Assembly (NCBI GenBank): GCA_048594975.1
Contig: JBMDXQ010000098.1
Span: 1 to 24,032 of the forward strand
Direction: 5' to 3'
DNA from: JBMDXB01 sp048594975
GTDB taxonomy: Bacteria; Acidobacteriota; Vicinamibacteria; Vicinamibacterales; 2-12-FULL-66-21
Length of the DNA: 24,032 bases
Position numbers and translations under genes: made by a program. How positions within the stretch are numbered: the first letter of the stretch is position 1; each line of letters opens with the position of its first letter. Below the pieces are notes generated by a model. That model saw only the letters and a program-made list of their open reading frames with translations. It ran no database searches and was not told where the DNA came from. Positions 1 through 6,788 of this stretch are shown here, piece by piece.

Positions 1-1805
1 CTGAGGTGCTCGGGCGGAATGCCGACGCCCGTGTCTTCCACGTCAATCTCTACGCGATTGCGCGAGGCGGCGCGGCACGAAAGGCGCAAGGTTCCGCCGT
101 TCGGCATCGCCTGGCAGGCGTTGAGCGCGAGGTTCAGCAGCGCCTGCCGCAACATGCCGGGGTCGGCGTTGATCTCGGGGCCGTCCTGCGGACAGTCAAC
201 CTTCACGGCCACGTTGGTGCGCTCGGCTTCCACCGACACGCTGGTCGCGATGTCTGAGAGAAGATCCGACATCCTGACCGGCTGTAGCTTCAATTCTTCC
301 GGACGCGCGAACTTCAGGAAGCCCACCACCACTTCGTCGAGGCGTTTGATTTCCTCGGCGATCACGCCAACGTGCTTCGCGACGTCGGCCGGGGTGCGCT
401 GTCCGCTCTCCGCTAAACGCTGTTCGCTGTTCGCTACGGAGGCCGCGGAGGAAACGGCTGATACGGCGCCGACCATTGCCGGTGCGCGATTGAGCTTTTG
501 TTTCAGTAGCTCGAGGTGGATGGTCATCGCGTTGAGCGGGTTCTTCACCTCGTGGGCGACGCCGGCCATCAGCCGGCCGAGCGCCGCGAGCTTGCGCGAG
601 TAGTTCAACGTCGAATGGACCTGGCTCAGGTACCCCACGTTGCGCGCGACGAGCATGGCGCCGAGGAAGCGGCCGCTGTGGTCCTCGATCGCGTGACACA
701 TGAGCAGGCGCTCCGACGCCTCGATCTCGTCGGCTCGGTCCGGCCCGTCGGGAGCAGCCGGGGATCCCGCCGGGGCGGGGCCGTCGGGCTGTTCGGCCCT
801 GGGCCTGGTGCCGCCGATGGTCAGCGACACGGGCCCCTGCGACTCCCGGCCGGCCAGCGTCCGCTCGACGAGGCCGCGGACCGGGTGCGAGGCGGGCAGT
901 GCGGCGAGCGACTCGGCACCGTCGCTGCGCGCGAACTGCGGCAGCACCGATCGCATCGCCGCGTTGCAGAAGATCAGCTCGCCCGAGGGAGAGAACAGGG
1001 CGACCGCGTCCTCGAGGTTCTCCATGACCGAGGCGAAGTCGGTCGACGCGCCCGGCATCGCCTTGGCGCGCACCTGCGAGAGCTGCGCGCTCACCGCGTC
1101 GAACGAGGTGCCCAGGTCGCGGAACTCCTGGCCGGGCAGATCGAGCGTGACGTCCAGCTCGCCGCGCCCGAGGCGCGACAGGCTGCTCTGGATCACGTGG
1201 ATGGGACGCAGCATCCACTGCGCGAGCAGCATGGCGACGAGCGAAGAGACGAGCAGCGCCGCCAGGACCGTGCCGGCGGCGCGGCGCAGCGCCGGCCGCA
1301 GCTCGCCGCGGACCAGGGGCGTCGACACGCCGATGCGGATGGACCCGAACGGCTCGTTGTTCTCCAGGACGATCGGCTGGCGGATCTCGAACAGCCGGTC
1401 GGAGTAGATCGCCTCCAGCTGCGCCACCGCGCCGAGCCGGATGATCGGCGCCAGGTCCTCCTGCTCGGGCATGTAAGTGCCCTCGACGTCGATGAAGTTG
1501 TGCGCCACCGCCCGGCCGTCGCTCCCGACGATGGCGACGTAGGTCACGTGCGGATAGGTCACGCTCGACTCGAGGATGGAGCGGATGCCGCCGTCCTCGC
1601 GCAGCGCCAGGTAGGGGTCGGTGCCCGCCTCGGCTACCACCTCGCGGGCGCGCAGGAAGATCGATCGCGCCAGCAGCTCGCCACGCGCGGCCGTCTCCTC
1701 GAGGCTGCGCCGCGCCAGCGTCGCCAGATGGTAGGTGCTCAGCACGGCGACGATCACGACGACGAGGGTCGTGACGCCGGCGACCTGCTTGGCTTTGATG
1801 GACAC
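1..1805 (-). CDS. Membrane sensor histidine kinase, NtrB/AtoS-like (partial, 3' end off the left edge)
   Basis: The frame gives 601 visible residues and continues past base 1. It shows TM1 at about residues 7-28, a periplasmic sensor domain of about 150 residues, TM2 at about 178-200, a HAMP domain, a PAS domain at about 262-380 (around ENLEDAVALFSPSGELIFCN), then the DHp H-box HEVKNPLNAM with phospho-acceptor His418. An N-box NLALNACQAM follows near 550 and the G1 box DTGVGIP at 591-597; the ATP lid and C-terminus are missing. The start chosen is GTG at 1805, the first one giving a short charged head before TM1; no good ribosome site precedes it, so the start is uncertain. It lies 132 bases downstream of the NtrC-type regulator on the same strand and is its likely partner, autophosphorylating and passing phosphate to that regulator's receiver Asp. 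Oddity: the DHp hairpin loop holds about 30 extra residues, 14 of them encoded by a 7-base repeat array at 398-439. Confidence 0.9.
   Translation of the reverse strand, partial: MSIKAKQVAGVTTLVVVIVAVLSTYHLATLARRSLEETAARGELLARSIFLRAREVVAEAGTDPYLALREDGGIRSILESSVTYPHVTYVAIVGSDGRAVAHNFIDVEGTYMPEQEDLAPIIRLGAVAQLEAIYSDRLFEIRQPIVLENNEPFGSIRIGVSTPLVRGELRPALRRAAGTVLAALLVSSLVAMLLAQWMLRPIHVIQSSLSRLGRGELDVTLDLPGQEFRDLGTSFDAVSAQLSQVRAKAMPGASTDFASVMENLEDAVALFSPSGELIFCNAAMRSVLPQFARSDGAESLAALPASHPVRGLVERTLAGRESQGPVSLTIGGTRPRAEQPDGPAPAGSPAAPDGPDRADEIEASERLLMCHAIEDHSGRFLGAMLVARNVGYLSQVHSTLNYSRKLAALGRLMAGVAHEVKNPLNAMTIHLELLKQKLNRAPAMVGAVSAVSSAASVANSEQRLAESGQRTPADVAKHVGVIAEEIKRLDEVVVGFLKFARPEELKLQPVRMSDLLSDIATSVSVEAERTNVAVKVDCPQDGPEINADPGMLRQALLNLALNACQAMPNGGTLRLSCRAASRNRVEIDVEDTGVGIPPEHL
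398..439. repeat. Heptamer tandem array inside the kinase gene
   Basis: Six consecutive 7-base units beginning with GCT: GCTGTCC at 398, GCTCTCC at 405, GCTAAAC at 412, GCTGTTC at 419 and at 426, and GCTACGG at 433. Their combined length of 42 bases is a multiple of three, so the reading frame of the histidine kinase is kept. On the coding strand the array supplies about residues 456-469 (around EQRLAESGQR), in the loop between the two DHp helices. Confidence 0.8.
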
Positions 1806-1937
1806 TCGCTCGCTTCGCTCGCTCGCGATCAGGAGGCAGGAGGCAGGAGGGAGGAGGCAGGGCGAAACGTGCCTGGCACGCGCCGAGAAGACAAGACTCG
1901 ACCTGTCTCCTGCCTCCGGTCTCCGGTCTCCGGCGGT
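1806..1937. other. Intergenic region with paired inverted heptamer arrays
   Basis: This gap lies between the response regulator stop and the kinase start. Left array: AGGAGGC at 1831 and 1838, AGGAGGG at 1845, AGGAGGC at 1852, decaying at 1859. Right array: GTCTCCT at 1905, GCCTCCG at 1912, GTCTCCG at 1919 and 1926. The right array is the complement of the left type, and an exact 11-base stem is possible between 1832-1842 (or 1839-1849) and 1907-1917. A 13-base palindrome CGTGCCTGGCACG sits between them at 1868-1880. A run of CGCTCG-like words (1806-1827) precedes the kinase start. No convincing promoter or T-run terminator was seen, so the two genes are probably co-transcribed through it. 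Confidence 0.75.
1868..1880. repeat. 13-base palindrome CGTGCCTGGCACG
   Basis: A perfect inverted repeat with 6-base arms (CGTGCC and GGCACG) around a single T, placed between the two opposed heptamer arrays. It could be the tip of a larger hairpin or a protein-binding site. No function can be assigned from sequence alone. Confidence 0.55.
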
Positions 1938-3326
1938 CTATTCACCGATCTCGGCCTTCATCCGATTCAGCTTGTTGTGGAGCGTCTTCAGGCTGATCCC
2001 GAGGATCTCGGCGGCGCGCGTCTTGTTGTTGCGCGTGTGCTCCAGGGTCAGCAGGATCAGCCGCCGCTCCGCCTCGTCCACCGTCGTGCCCGGCGTGATC
2101 GTCAGTGTCGGCACCGTCTCTTCGCCGCGCGCCACCAGCGTCGGCGGCAGGTGCTTCGGCTCGATGAACTCGCTGTCGGCGAGGATGGTCGCCCGCTCGA
2201 TCACGTTGCGCAGCTCGCGGATGTTCCCCGGCCACCCGTAGTGCTCGAGGATGTACATCGCCTCCTGGTCGACCGCGCGGATGTTCTTGGCGTTCACGCG
2301 GTTGAACTCCGCCAGGAAGGACTGCACGAGCAGCGGGATGTCGTCGGTGCGGTTGCGCAGCGGCGGCAGCTCCATCGCGAACACGTTGAGGCGGTAATAG
2401 AGGTCCTCGCGCAGCTTGCCGCTCTTGACCGCCTCGGCCGGATTCATGTTGGTCGCGGCAATCATGCGCACGTCGACGCTCTGCTCCTGGCGGCCGCCCA
2501 GCCGGCGGAACGTGCGCTCCTGCAGGACGCGCAGCAGCTTGACCTGCGTCGCCGGCATCATCTCGGCGATCTCGTCGAGGAAGAGCGTGCCGCGGTGCGC
2601 CAGCTCGAAGACCCCGGTCCGCCGGTCGTGCGCCCCGGTGAACGCCCCCTTCTCGTGCCCGAAGATCTCGCTCTCGAGCAGGGTCTCCGGGATCGCGGCG
2701 CAGTTGATGGCGACGAACGGGAACTGCGCCCGCGGGCTCAGCTCGTGGATGGTCTGCGCGATCAGTTCCTTGCCGGTCCCCGACTCGCCCCAGATCAGCA
2801 CCGACGCGCCGGTCGGCGCCGCCTGCTCGATGACCCGGTACACCGACCGGATCTCGGCGCTGTTGCCGACGATGCGCCCGAAGCTGCCCTGCTCGCGCAG
2901 CTGCCGCCGCAGGTGCCGGACCTCGCGCAGCGTCTCCTGTCGCTCGACCGCCTTCTGCAGCAGGATCTGGAGCCGCTGCGGGTCGACCGGCTTGGTGAGG
3001 TAGTCGTACGCGCCTTCCTTGATCGCCTCGACGGCGCTCTCGACCGTGCCCTGCGCCGTGAGGAGGATGAAGGTGATGTCCGACAGCTGGTCCTTGAGCG
3101 CGCGGAGCAGTTCGAACCCGCCCATGCGCGGCATCACCAGGTCGCTCACGATGATCGCGGGGCGGAAGGTCGTGACCCGGCGCAACGCCTCTTCACCGTC
3201 CGGCGCCTCATCGGTCTGAAACCCCCAGGCCTGCACGAGCTCGGCAAGCCCGCTGCGCGTGGGGGGATCGTCCTCGACGATCAGGACGCGTTCGCCGGCT
3301 GATGGGTGATGATTCTGGTCTTCCAT
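1938..3326 (-). CDS. Sigma-54-dependent response regulator, NtrC family
   Basis: A complete 462-residue protein with the standard three-part NtrC layout. The receiver domain (about residues 12-125) has the acidic pair ED at 18-19, phospho-acceptor Asp62 (SDLVMPRMGG) and the conserved Lys in TKPVD near 112. The AAA+ domain (about 150-375) has Walker A GESGTGKE at 180-187, the sigma-54 contact motif GAFTGA at 227-232 and Walker B LFLDE at 248-252. A Fis-type helix-turn-helix ends the protein (NNKTRAAEILGISLKTLHNKL). When phosphorylated, such proteins oligomerise and use ATP to open sigma-54 RNA polymerase complexes. ATG at 3326 is chosen because the receiver starts within 15 residues. It is the first gene of a regulator-kinase pair and is divergent from a lipoprotein gene with a sigma-54-like promoter. 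The exact regulon (NtrC, ZraR or AtoC type) cannot be told. Confidence 0.95.
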   Translation of the reverse strand: MEDQNHHPSAGERVLIVEDDPPTRSGLAELVQAWGFQTDEAPDGEEALRRVTTFRPAIIVSDLVMPRMGGFELLRALKDQLSDITFILLTAQGTVESAVEAIKEGAYDYLTKPVDPQRLQILLQKAVERQETLREVRHLRRQLREQGSFGRIVGNSAEIRSVYRVIEQAAPTGASVLIWGESGTGKELIAQTIHELSPRAQFPFVAINCAAIPETLLESEIFGHEKGAFTGAHDRRTGVFELAHRGTLFLDEIAEMMPATQVKLLRVLQERTFRRLGGRQEQSVDVRMIAATNMNPAEAVKSGKLREDLYYRLNVFAMELPPLRNRTDDIPLLVQSFLAEFNRVNAKNIRAVDQEAMYILEHYGWPGNIRELRNVIERATILADSEFIEPKHLPPTLVARGEETVPTLTITPGTTVDEAERRLILLTLEHTRNNKTRAAEILGISLKTLHNKLNRMKAEIGE

Positions 3327-3420
3327 CGAGAAGTCTTTACATGAAGCCTATCACCGCTGCGTAAGACCTACACGGATAAGTCCGCACGAGTTCGCTCCAG
3401 GCGTCCGGTGTGACTACTGC

Positions 3421-3430
3421 CAACGCGTTG
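3421..3430. promoter_or_regulatory. Palindrome CAACGCGTTG, possible activator site
   Basis: A perfect 10-base palindrome in the divergent intergenic region. Its centre is about 45 bases upstream of the -12 element of the sigma-54-like promoter. Sigma-54 activators often bind dyad-symmetric enhancers upstream, usually farther away (80-150 bases), so this is only a candidate. Confidence 0.3.
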
Positions 3431-3456
3431 CTGGCGATGAACGGCGGCTCTCAAAG

Positions 3457-3472
3457 AGGCACGGCCGTTGCA
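3457..3472 (+). promoter_or_regulatory. Sigma-54 (-24/-12) promoter for the lipoprotein gene
   Basis: The stretch GGCACGGCCGTTGCA (3458-3472) matches the sigma-54 consensus TGGCACG-N4-TTGCW at every position except the first T, which is A here. The invariant GG (3458-3459) and GC (3470-3471) are separated by exactly 10 bases, as required. The predicted transcription start is near 3483, giving a leader of about 20 bases that contains the ribosome site AGGAGA (3487-3492). The neighbouring divergent gene encodes a GAFTGA-bearing sigma-54 activator, which supports the call. Confidence 0.75.
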
Positions 3473-3502
3473 GCTCGGCCGTAGTCAGGAGAAAACACAT
3501 TT

Positions 3503-4273
3503 ATGAAAGTCGCTCTTCTCTTGCTGTCGTTGGCCCTGCTGCCCGGCTGTGCGGGCGATAAGGCGGATGACACCGCGCCGGCAGCTCCCGAGGCGCGACC
3601 CGCGGACTCGACGCGGTCGGGGCCGGGGCAAAAGCCCGAGGACACCAGGGCCGCGGACGCCACTGCGAGCGCCGGCAGCTCCGCGAGGAACGCCGGGGAC
3701 GCGGCCGTGGTGCAGGGCACGAGACCCTCGCCGGCTCCCGAATACCGCGAGGTGACGGTGCCCGCGGACACGCTGCTGCCGCTCGAGCTGAAAAGCCAGG
3801 TGGGGTCGGACACGAGCAGCGTCGAGGATCCCGTCCGCGCGACGCTGCGGCGGCCGGTCACGGTCCGCGGCACGGAGGTACTGCCCGCCGGATCGGTCGT
3901 CACGGGTCACGTGACGGAGGCGGTGCGTTCCGCGCGGGTGAAAGGCCGGGGCCGAGTGGCCTTCCGGTTCAACCGGGTCAATCTTCCAGGCGAGGGCGGC
4001 CAGATGCCGATCTCGACCGGAACGGTTACTCGTATGGCGCCGTCGACGACCAAACAGGACGCCGCGAAGATCGGCGCCGGAGCCGCGGGCGGCGCGATCG
4101 TCGGCGGCCTCCTCGGCGGCGGTGACGGTGCAGCCAAAGGAGCGGCCGTCGGCGGCGGCGCCGGCACGGCGGTGGTGCTCTCGACCCGGGGCAAGGAAAT
4201 CCGGCTCGGGCCGGGCGCGCCGCTCTCCGTGAGGCTGACCTCCCCGCTGACCGTGCGCGTGCGCGTTCGGTGA
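3503..4273 (+). CDS. Glycine-zipper lipoprotein (hypothetical)
   Basis: A 256-residue protein with a lipoprotein signal peptide: a hydrophobic head and the lipobox LLPGC with lipidated Cys16. A low-complexity Ala/Pro/Asp-rich linker (about 17-85) follows, as in proteins that span the distance from a membrane. A beta-rich domain (about 86-175, around VPADTLLPLELKSQV and VLPAGSVVTGHVTEA) resembles domains that set out permitted values and defaults in VirB10/TrbI-like periplasmic proteins, but this is weak. Residues about 191-222 form a glycine zipper (GAGAAGGAIVGGLLGGG) able to insert in or pack against membranes, and a short beta-rich tail ends the protein. ATG at 3503 has a good AGGAGA site 10 bases upstream. 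It likely sits in the outer or inner membrane leaflet as part of an envelope stress or transport response run by sigma-54. Exact function is unknown. Confidence 0.85.
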   Translation: MKVALLLLSLALLPGCAGDKADDTAPAAPEARPADSTRSGPGQKPEDTRAADATASAGSSARNAGDAAVVQGTRPSPAPEYREVTVPADTLLPLELKSQVGSDTSSVEDPVRATLRRPVTVRGTEVLPAGSVVTGHVTEAVRSARVKGRGRVAFRFNRVNLPGEGGQMPISTGTVTRMAPSTTKQDAAKIGAGAAGGAIVGGLLGGGDGAAKGAAVGGGAGTAVVLSTRGKEIRLGPGAPLSVRLTSPLTVRVRVR

Positions 4274-4280
4274 CGCATGC

Positions 4281-4286
4281 TACAGT
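4281..4286 (+). promoter_or_regulatory. Extended -10 box upstream of the CPBP protease
   Basis: TACAGT preceded by TGC (TGCTACAGT at 4278-4286) matches an extended -10 element. It ends 6 bases before the ATG at 4293, so a transcript from it would begin at or next to the start codon (leaderless). No clear -35 hexamer is visible. Confidence 0.45.
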
Positions 4287-4292
4287 GCGGCG

Positions 4293-5072
4293 ATGCCCGA
4301 TCGCGCGGACGAGCAGGAGCAGGCAGCGCCGCTCGCCGGCCCCGATGAACCGGCCGCCGCGAGGGCAGCGATTCCCCTCGCGGAACGCTTCGCAGCGGCC
4401 GCGGAAGTGCTCTTCTGCTCGGGCCTTCCCACCCAACTGCTGCTGATCGGTCTGCTGGCCGCCGCCGGCATGCAGAGCCGCGGCGCCGACGGCAGCCTGT
4501 CGCCGCCGTTCATCTTCCTGCTCGCCCTGGTGGACACGCTGCTGGTGGTCGGCCTCGTGCTGCTGTTCCTCCACGGCCGCGGCGAGTCGGCGCGCCACGT
4601 GCTGTTCGGCACCCGGCCCGTCCTCCGCGAGGCGCTCCTCGGCATCGTCATCACCCCGGTCATCTTCATCGGCGTCCTCCTGCTCCTGATGCTGATTGTC
4701 TCGTTCGCGCCCGGGCTGCACAACGTGACGCGCAATCCGTTCCAGGACCTGCTCCGCACGCGGAGCGACATGGTCGTGTTCGGCCTCGTCGCCACCATCG
4801 CCGGCGGGGTGCGCGAGGAGGTGCAGCGCGGGTTCATCCTCCATCGCTTCGAGCAGTTCCTTGGCGGCGCTGCGACGGGAGTGGTGCTGTTTAGCGCGTT
4901 CTTCGGCCTCGGACACGTGGATCAGGGGTGGGACGCCGCTCTCGCCACGGGCGTTCTCGGCGCGTGCTGGGGCGTCCTCTACGTCGCTCGCCGCAGCATC
5001 GTCGCACCGATGGTCAGCCACGCGGGCTTCAACGTCGCGCAGGTCGCGAAGTACGTCGTGCTGGCTGGGTAG
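4293..5072 (+). CDS. CPBP family intramembrane metalloprotease (CAAX/Abi type)
   Basis: A 259-residue membrane protein with about six to seven hydrophobic segments between residues 35 and 257. All three conserved motifs of the CPBP (CAAX protease and bacteriocin-processing) family are present: EEVQR with Glu175, Glu176 and Arg179; F-x3-H with Phe204 and His208; and HAGFN with His243 and Asn247. These residues line the intramembrane active site. In bacteria the family includes bacteriocin self-immunity and maturation proteins as well as many enzymes of unknown substrate. The gene begins 19 bases after the lipoprotein stop, with a -10-like box in between, so it may be both co-transcribed from the sigma-54 promoter and independently expressed. 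The substrate is not evident. Confidence 0.9.
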   Translation: MPDRADEQEQAAPLAGPDEPAAARAAIPLAERFAAAAEVLFCSGLPTQLLLIGLLAAAGMQSRGADGSLSPPFIFLLALVDTLLVVGLVLLFLHGRGESARHVLFGTRPVLREALLGIVITPVIFIGVLLLLMLIVSFAPGLHNVTRNPFQDLLRTRSDMVVFGLVATIAGGVREEVQRGFILHRFEQFLGGAATGVVLFSAFFGLGHVDQGWDAALATGVLGACWGVLYVARRSIVAPMVSHAGFNVAQVAKYVVLAG

Positions 5073-5091
5073 GCGCTCGCTGCATGCGCCA

Positions 5092-5141
5092 CACGTGCGG
5101 CATGCGGGCGTGCGATGTGCCCCGTGCCACGTGCGACGCGC
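5092..5141. repeat. Heptamer tandem array (NNCGTGC type)
   Basis: Degenerate 7-base units ending in GTGC or close to it: CACGTGC at 5092, GGCATGC at 5099, then one extra base, GGCGTGC at 5107, GATGTGC at 5114, CCCGTGC at 5121, CACGTGC at 5128 and GACGCGC at 5135. It fills most of the 117-base gap between the CPBP protease and the next gene. Because CACGTG is self-complementary, units can pair with each other. The rest of the gap holds only the -10-like box at 5175. Confidence 0.65.
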
Positions 5142-5174
5142 TGCCGGGAAGCGTGCGACGTGATGCCGCCGTGC

Positions 5175-5180
5175 TACAGT
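5175..5180 (+). promoter_or_regulatory. Extended -10 box upstream of the first GT-C gene
   Basis: TGCTACAGT (5172-5180) repeats exactly the 9-base word found before the CPBP protease. It ends 9 bases before the GTG start at 5190, which suggests a leaderless or nearly leaderless transcript. No good -35 hexamer is seen 17 bases upstream. Confidence 0.45.
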
Positions 5181-5189
5181 CTCTCATCC

Positions 5190-6656
5190 GTGATCGCCCG
5201 CACCGCGCGCTTCTTCCGGCTGTCGCTGCGCGAACTGACGCTCCTGCTCGCGCTCTTCCTCCTGTCGCTCCCGGCTGTGACGCTGCGGCTGTATGCGTCC
5301 GATGAGGTCCAGTACTTCTCGTACCTGCGTTCGCTCTGGTTCGACCGGGACATCTCGTTTGACAACGAGTACCGGCACTTCTACGAGGCCGGCGTTGCCC
5401 GCACGGCACTGTTCAGCAAGACGTACATCGAGCCGGCAACCGAGACCGGCCGGCGGCGGAACTTCGCGAGCATCGGATCGGCCCTGCTGTGGGCGCCGTT
5501 CTACGCCGTCGCCGACGCGGCGGCGCGCGTGGCGCGCGCGCTCGGCAGCGAGGTGCCCGCCGACGGCTACTCGAAGCCGTATGTCGCGGCAGTCTGCCTC
5601 GCATCCGCGCTGTACGGCTTTCTCGCCCTGCTCTTTTCGATGCGGCTCGCGCGGATGTTGACGGGCGCTGGTCTGGCCGCGGCGCTGGCGATCTGGCTCG
5701 GCACGCCCATCCTTTTCTATATGTACGTGGCGCCGGCGTTCGCGCACGCGACGTCGGCGTTCGCGGTCGCGCTCTTCGTCTCCGTGTGGCTGCACGTTCG
5801 CCATCGCTGGACGCCGGCCGGCGTCGCGTCGCTCGCTGCCGCCGGCGCGCTGATGACGATGGTCCGCGAACAGGACGCGTTCCTCGTCGCCGGGCCGGCC
5901 GTGGACTTCCTGATCGCGCGGCGATCGGCCTTCGCAGGCGTGCGCGCCGCCGAGAAACGGCAGCTCGCGCTCGGCTCGATCGCCCTGGTCGGGCTCGCGG
6001 CCGTCACGTTCCTCGTCGTCCTGACCCCGCAGCTGCTGGCCTACCAGGCCCTGAACGGACGGTTCGGTCCATCGCCGCTCGTCGGCCGCAAGATGACGTG
6101 GTGGTCGCCGCACGCGCTGCAGGTGCTGCTGTCCCCCGAGCACGGGTTCTTGGTCTGGACGCCGCTCGCCGCACTCGCGATCGGCGGGCTGGTGCTGCTG
6201 GTGCTGTCAGCGCACCGGCCGGACGGCAGCGCCGCCGAGGGGTCGCGACAGACCGCGGCCGGCCTGCTCGTCATGACCGCAGCGTCGATCTACGTGACCG
6301 GCAGCGTGGAATCCTGGACGGCGGCCGGCGCATTCGGGCAGCGGCGCTTCGTCAGCCTCACGCCCGTGCTCACCGTCGGGCTCGCGGCGGTGTTCGCACA
6401 CCTCGGGCCGATGAACCGGACTGCCGCGCGCCGCCGGCTGGCTGCGGCCGCCCTCGCCGCCGCCGCGGCCGTGTCGGTCTGGTGGAACCTCGCGCTCATC
6501 GCGCAGTTCGGCGCGCGCATGATGGACCGCCAGCGGCTGGAGCTCGCGCGCAACGCGCACGCGGCGTTCGTCACGCTGCCGGTCGCGGGACCGCGCCTCG
6601 TCTATCGCTACCTGTTCGATCGTCAGTCCTTCTACGAGACCTCGACAGGTCGCTGA
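5190..6656 (+). CDS. GT-C type membrane glycosyltransferase-like protein
   Basis: A 488-residue polytopic membrane protein. A first helix (about residues 16-33) is followed by a periplasmic loop with acidic pair Asp38-Glu39 in SDEVQYFSYLRS, the usual place of the catalytic acid in GT-C enzymes (ArnT/PMT/GT39-like), which take sugars from polyprenyl-phosphate donors. Eight or more further hydrophobic segments follow. The start is set at GTG 5190, because the -10-like box at 5175-5180 lies between it and the upstream ATG at 5115, and residues before 5190 are encoded by the heptamer region. It is a paralogue of the protein at 14340-16364: the first loops share S-D-x3-YF-x-YLRS-x2-FD-x-D-x2-F-x-N-x-Y. 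It opens the glycan cluster. The donor and acceptor cannot be told. Confidence 0.8.
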   Translation: MIARTARFFRLSLRELTLLLALFLLSLPAVTLRLYASDEVQYFSYLRSLWFDRDISFDNEYRHFYEAGVARTALFSKTYIEPATETGRRRNFASIGSALLWAPFYAVADAAARVARALGSEVPADGYSKPYVAAVCLASALYGFLALLFSMRLARMLTGAGLAAALAIWLGTPILFYMYVAPAFAHATSAFAVALFVSVWLHVRHRWTPAGVASLAAAGALMTMVREQDAFLVAGPAVDFLIARRSAFAGVRAAEKRQLALGSIALVGLAAVTFLVVLTPQLLAYQALNGRFGPSPLVGRKMTWWSPHALQVLLSPEHGFLVWTPLAALAIGGLVLLVLSAHRPDGSAAEGSRQTAAGLLVMTAASIYVTGSVESWTAAGAFGQRRFVSLTPVLTVGLAAVFAHLGPMNRTAARRRLAAAALAAAAAVSVWWNLALIAQFGARMMDRQRLELARNAHAAFVTLPVAGPRLVYRYLFDRQSFYETSTGR

Positions 6657-6788
6657 CATCGGACCGCCCGGTACGTATATGGAAGAGGAGAACAGCGCGT
6701 CCGCGGTTTCGATCCATCGCGTCTTCCCCGCGAGACGCGTCCTGCTTGCACCTGCCCGTTCGCCAGGCCGAGAGTACAATCCACCGAC
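6657..6788. other. Intergenic region with a hairpin
   Basis: This 132-base gap between the first GT-C gene and the GT4 gene contains an inverted repeat with 7-base arms: CGCGTCT (6718-6724) and AGACGCG (6733-6739), loop of 8 bases. No T-run follows, so it is not a classic intrinsic terminator. A -10-like box at 6775-6780 closes the region. Nothing else was recognised. Confidence 0.45.
6775..6780 (+). promoter_or_regulatory. -10 box upstream of the GT4 operon
   Basis: TACAAT, preceded by GAG, ends 8 bases before the GTG start at 6789, again too close to leave room for a ribosome-binding site. The nearest -35-like word, TTGCAC at 6746-6751, is 23 bases away and too far for normal spacing. The box probably starts the tightly coupled glycan operon. 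Confidence 0.45.

Noticed and set aside
398..439. CRISPR-like array
   Set aside because: Units are 7 bases without spacers and no cas gene is present, so this is a simple tandem array. The same holds for the arrays at 5092 and 10191.
516..3302. A very long plus-strand open frame opposite the regulator and kinase (928 codons)
   Set aside because: The translation is Arg/Ala/Gly/His-rich with no recognisable domain, and the opposite strand carries full NtrC and kinase motifs. It is a by-product of the GC-rich third codon positions.
6718..6739. Intrinsic terminator after the first GT-C gene
   Set aside because: The hairpin is present, but no T-run follows on either side, so it was listed only as an inverted repeat.
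6746..6780. A full sigma-70 promoter TTGCAC...TACAAT
   Set aside because: The spacing of 23 bases is too long for a standard sigma-70 promoter, so only the -10-like box was kept.
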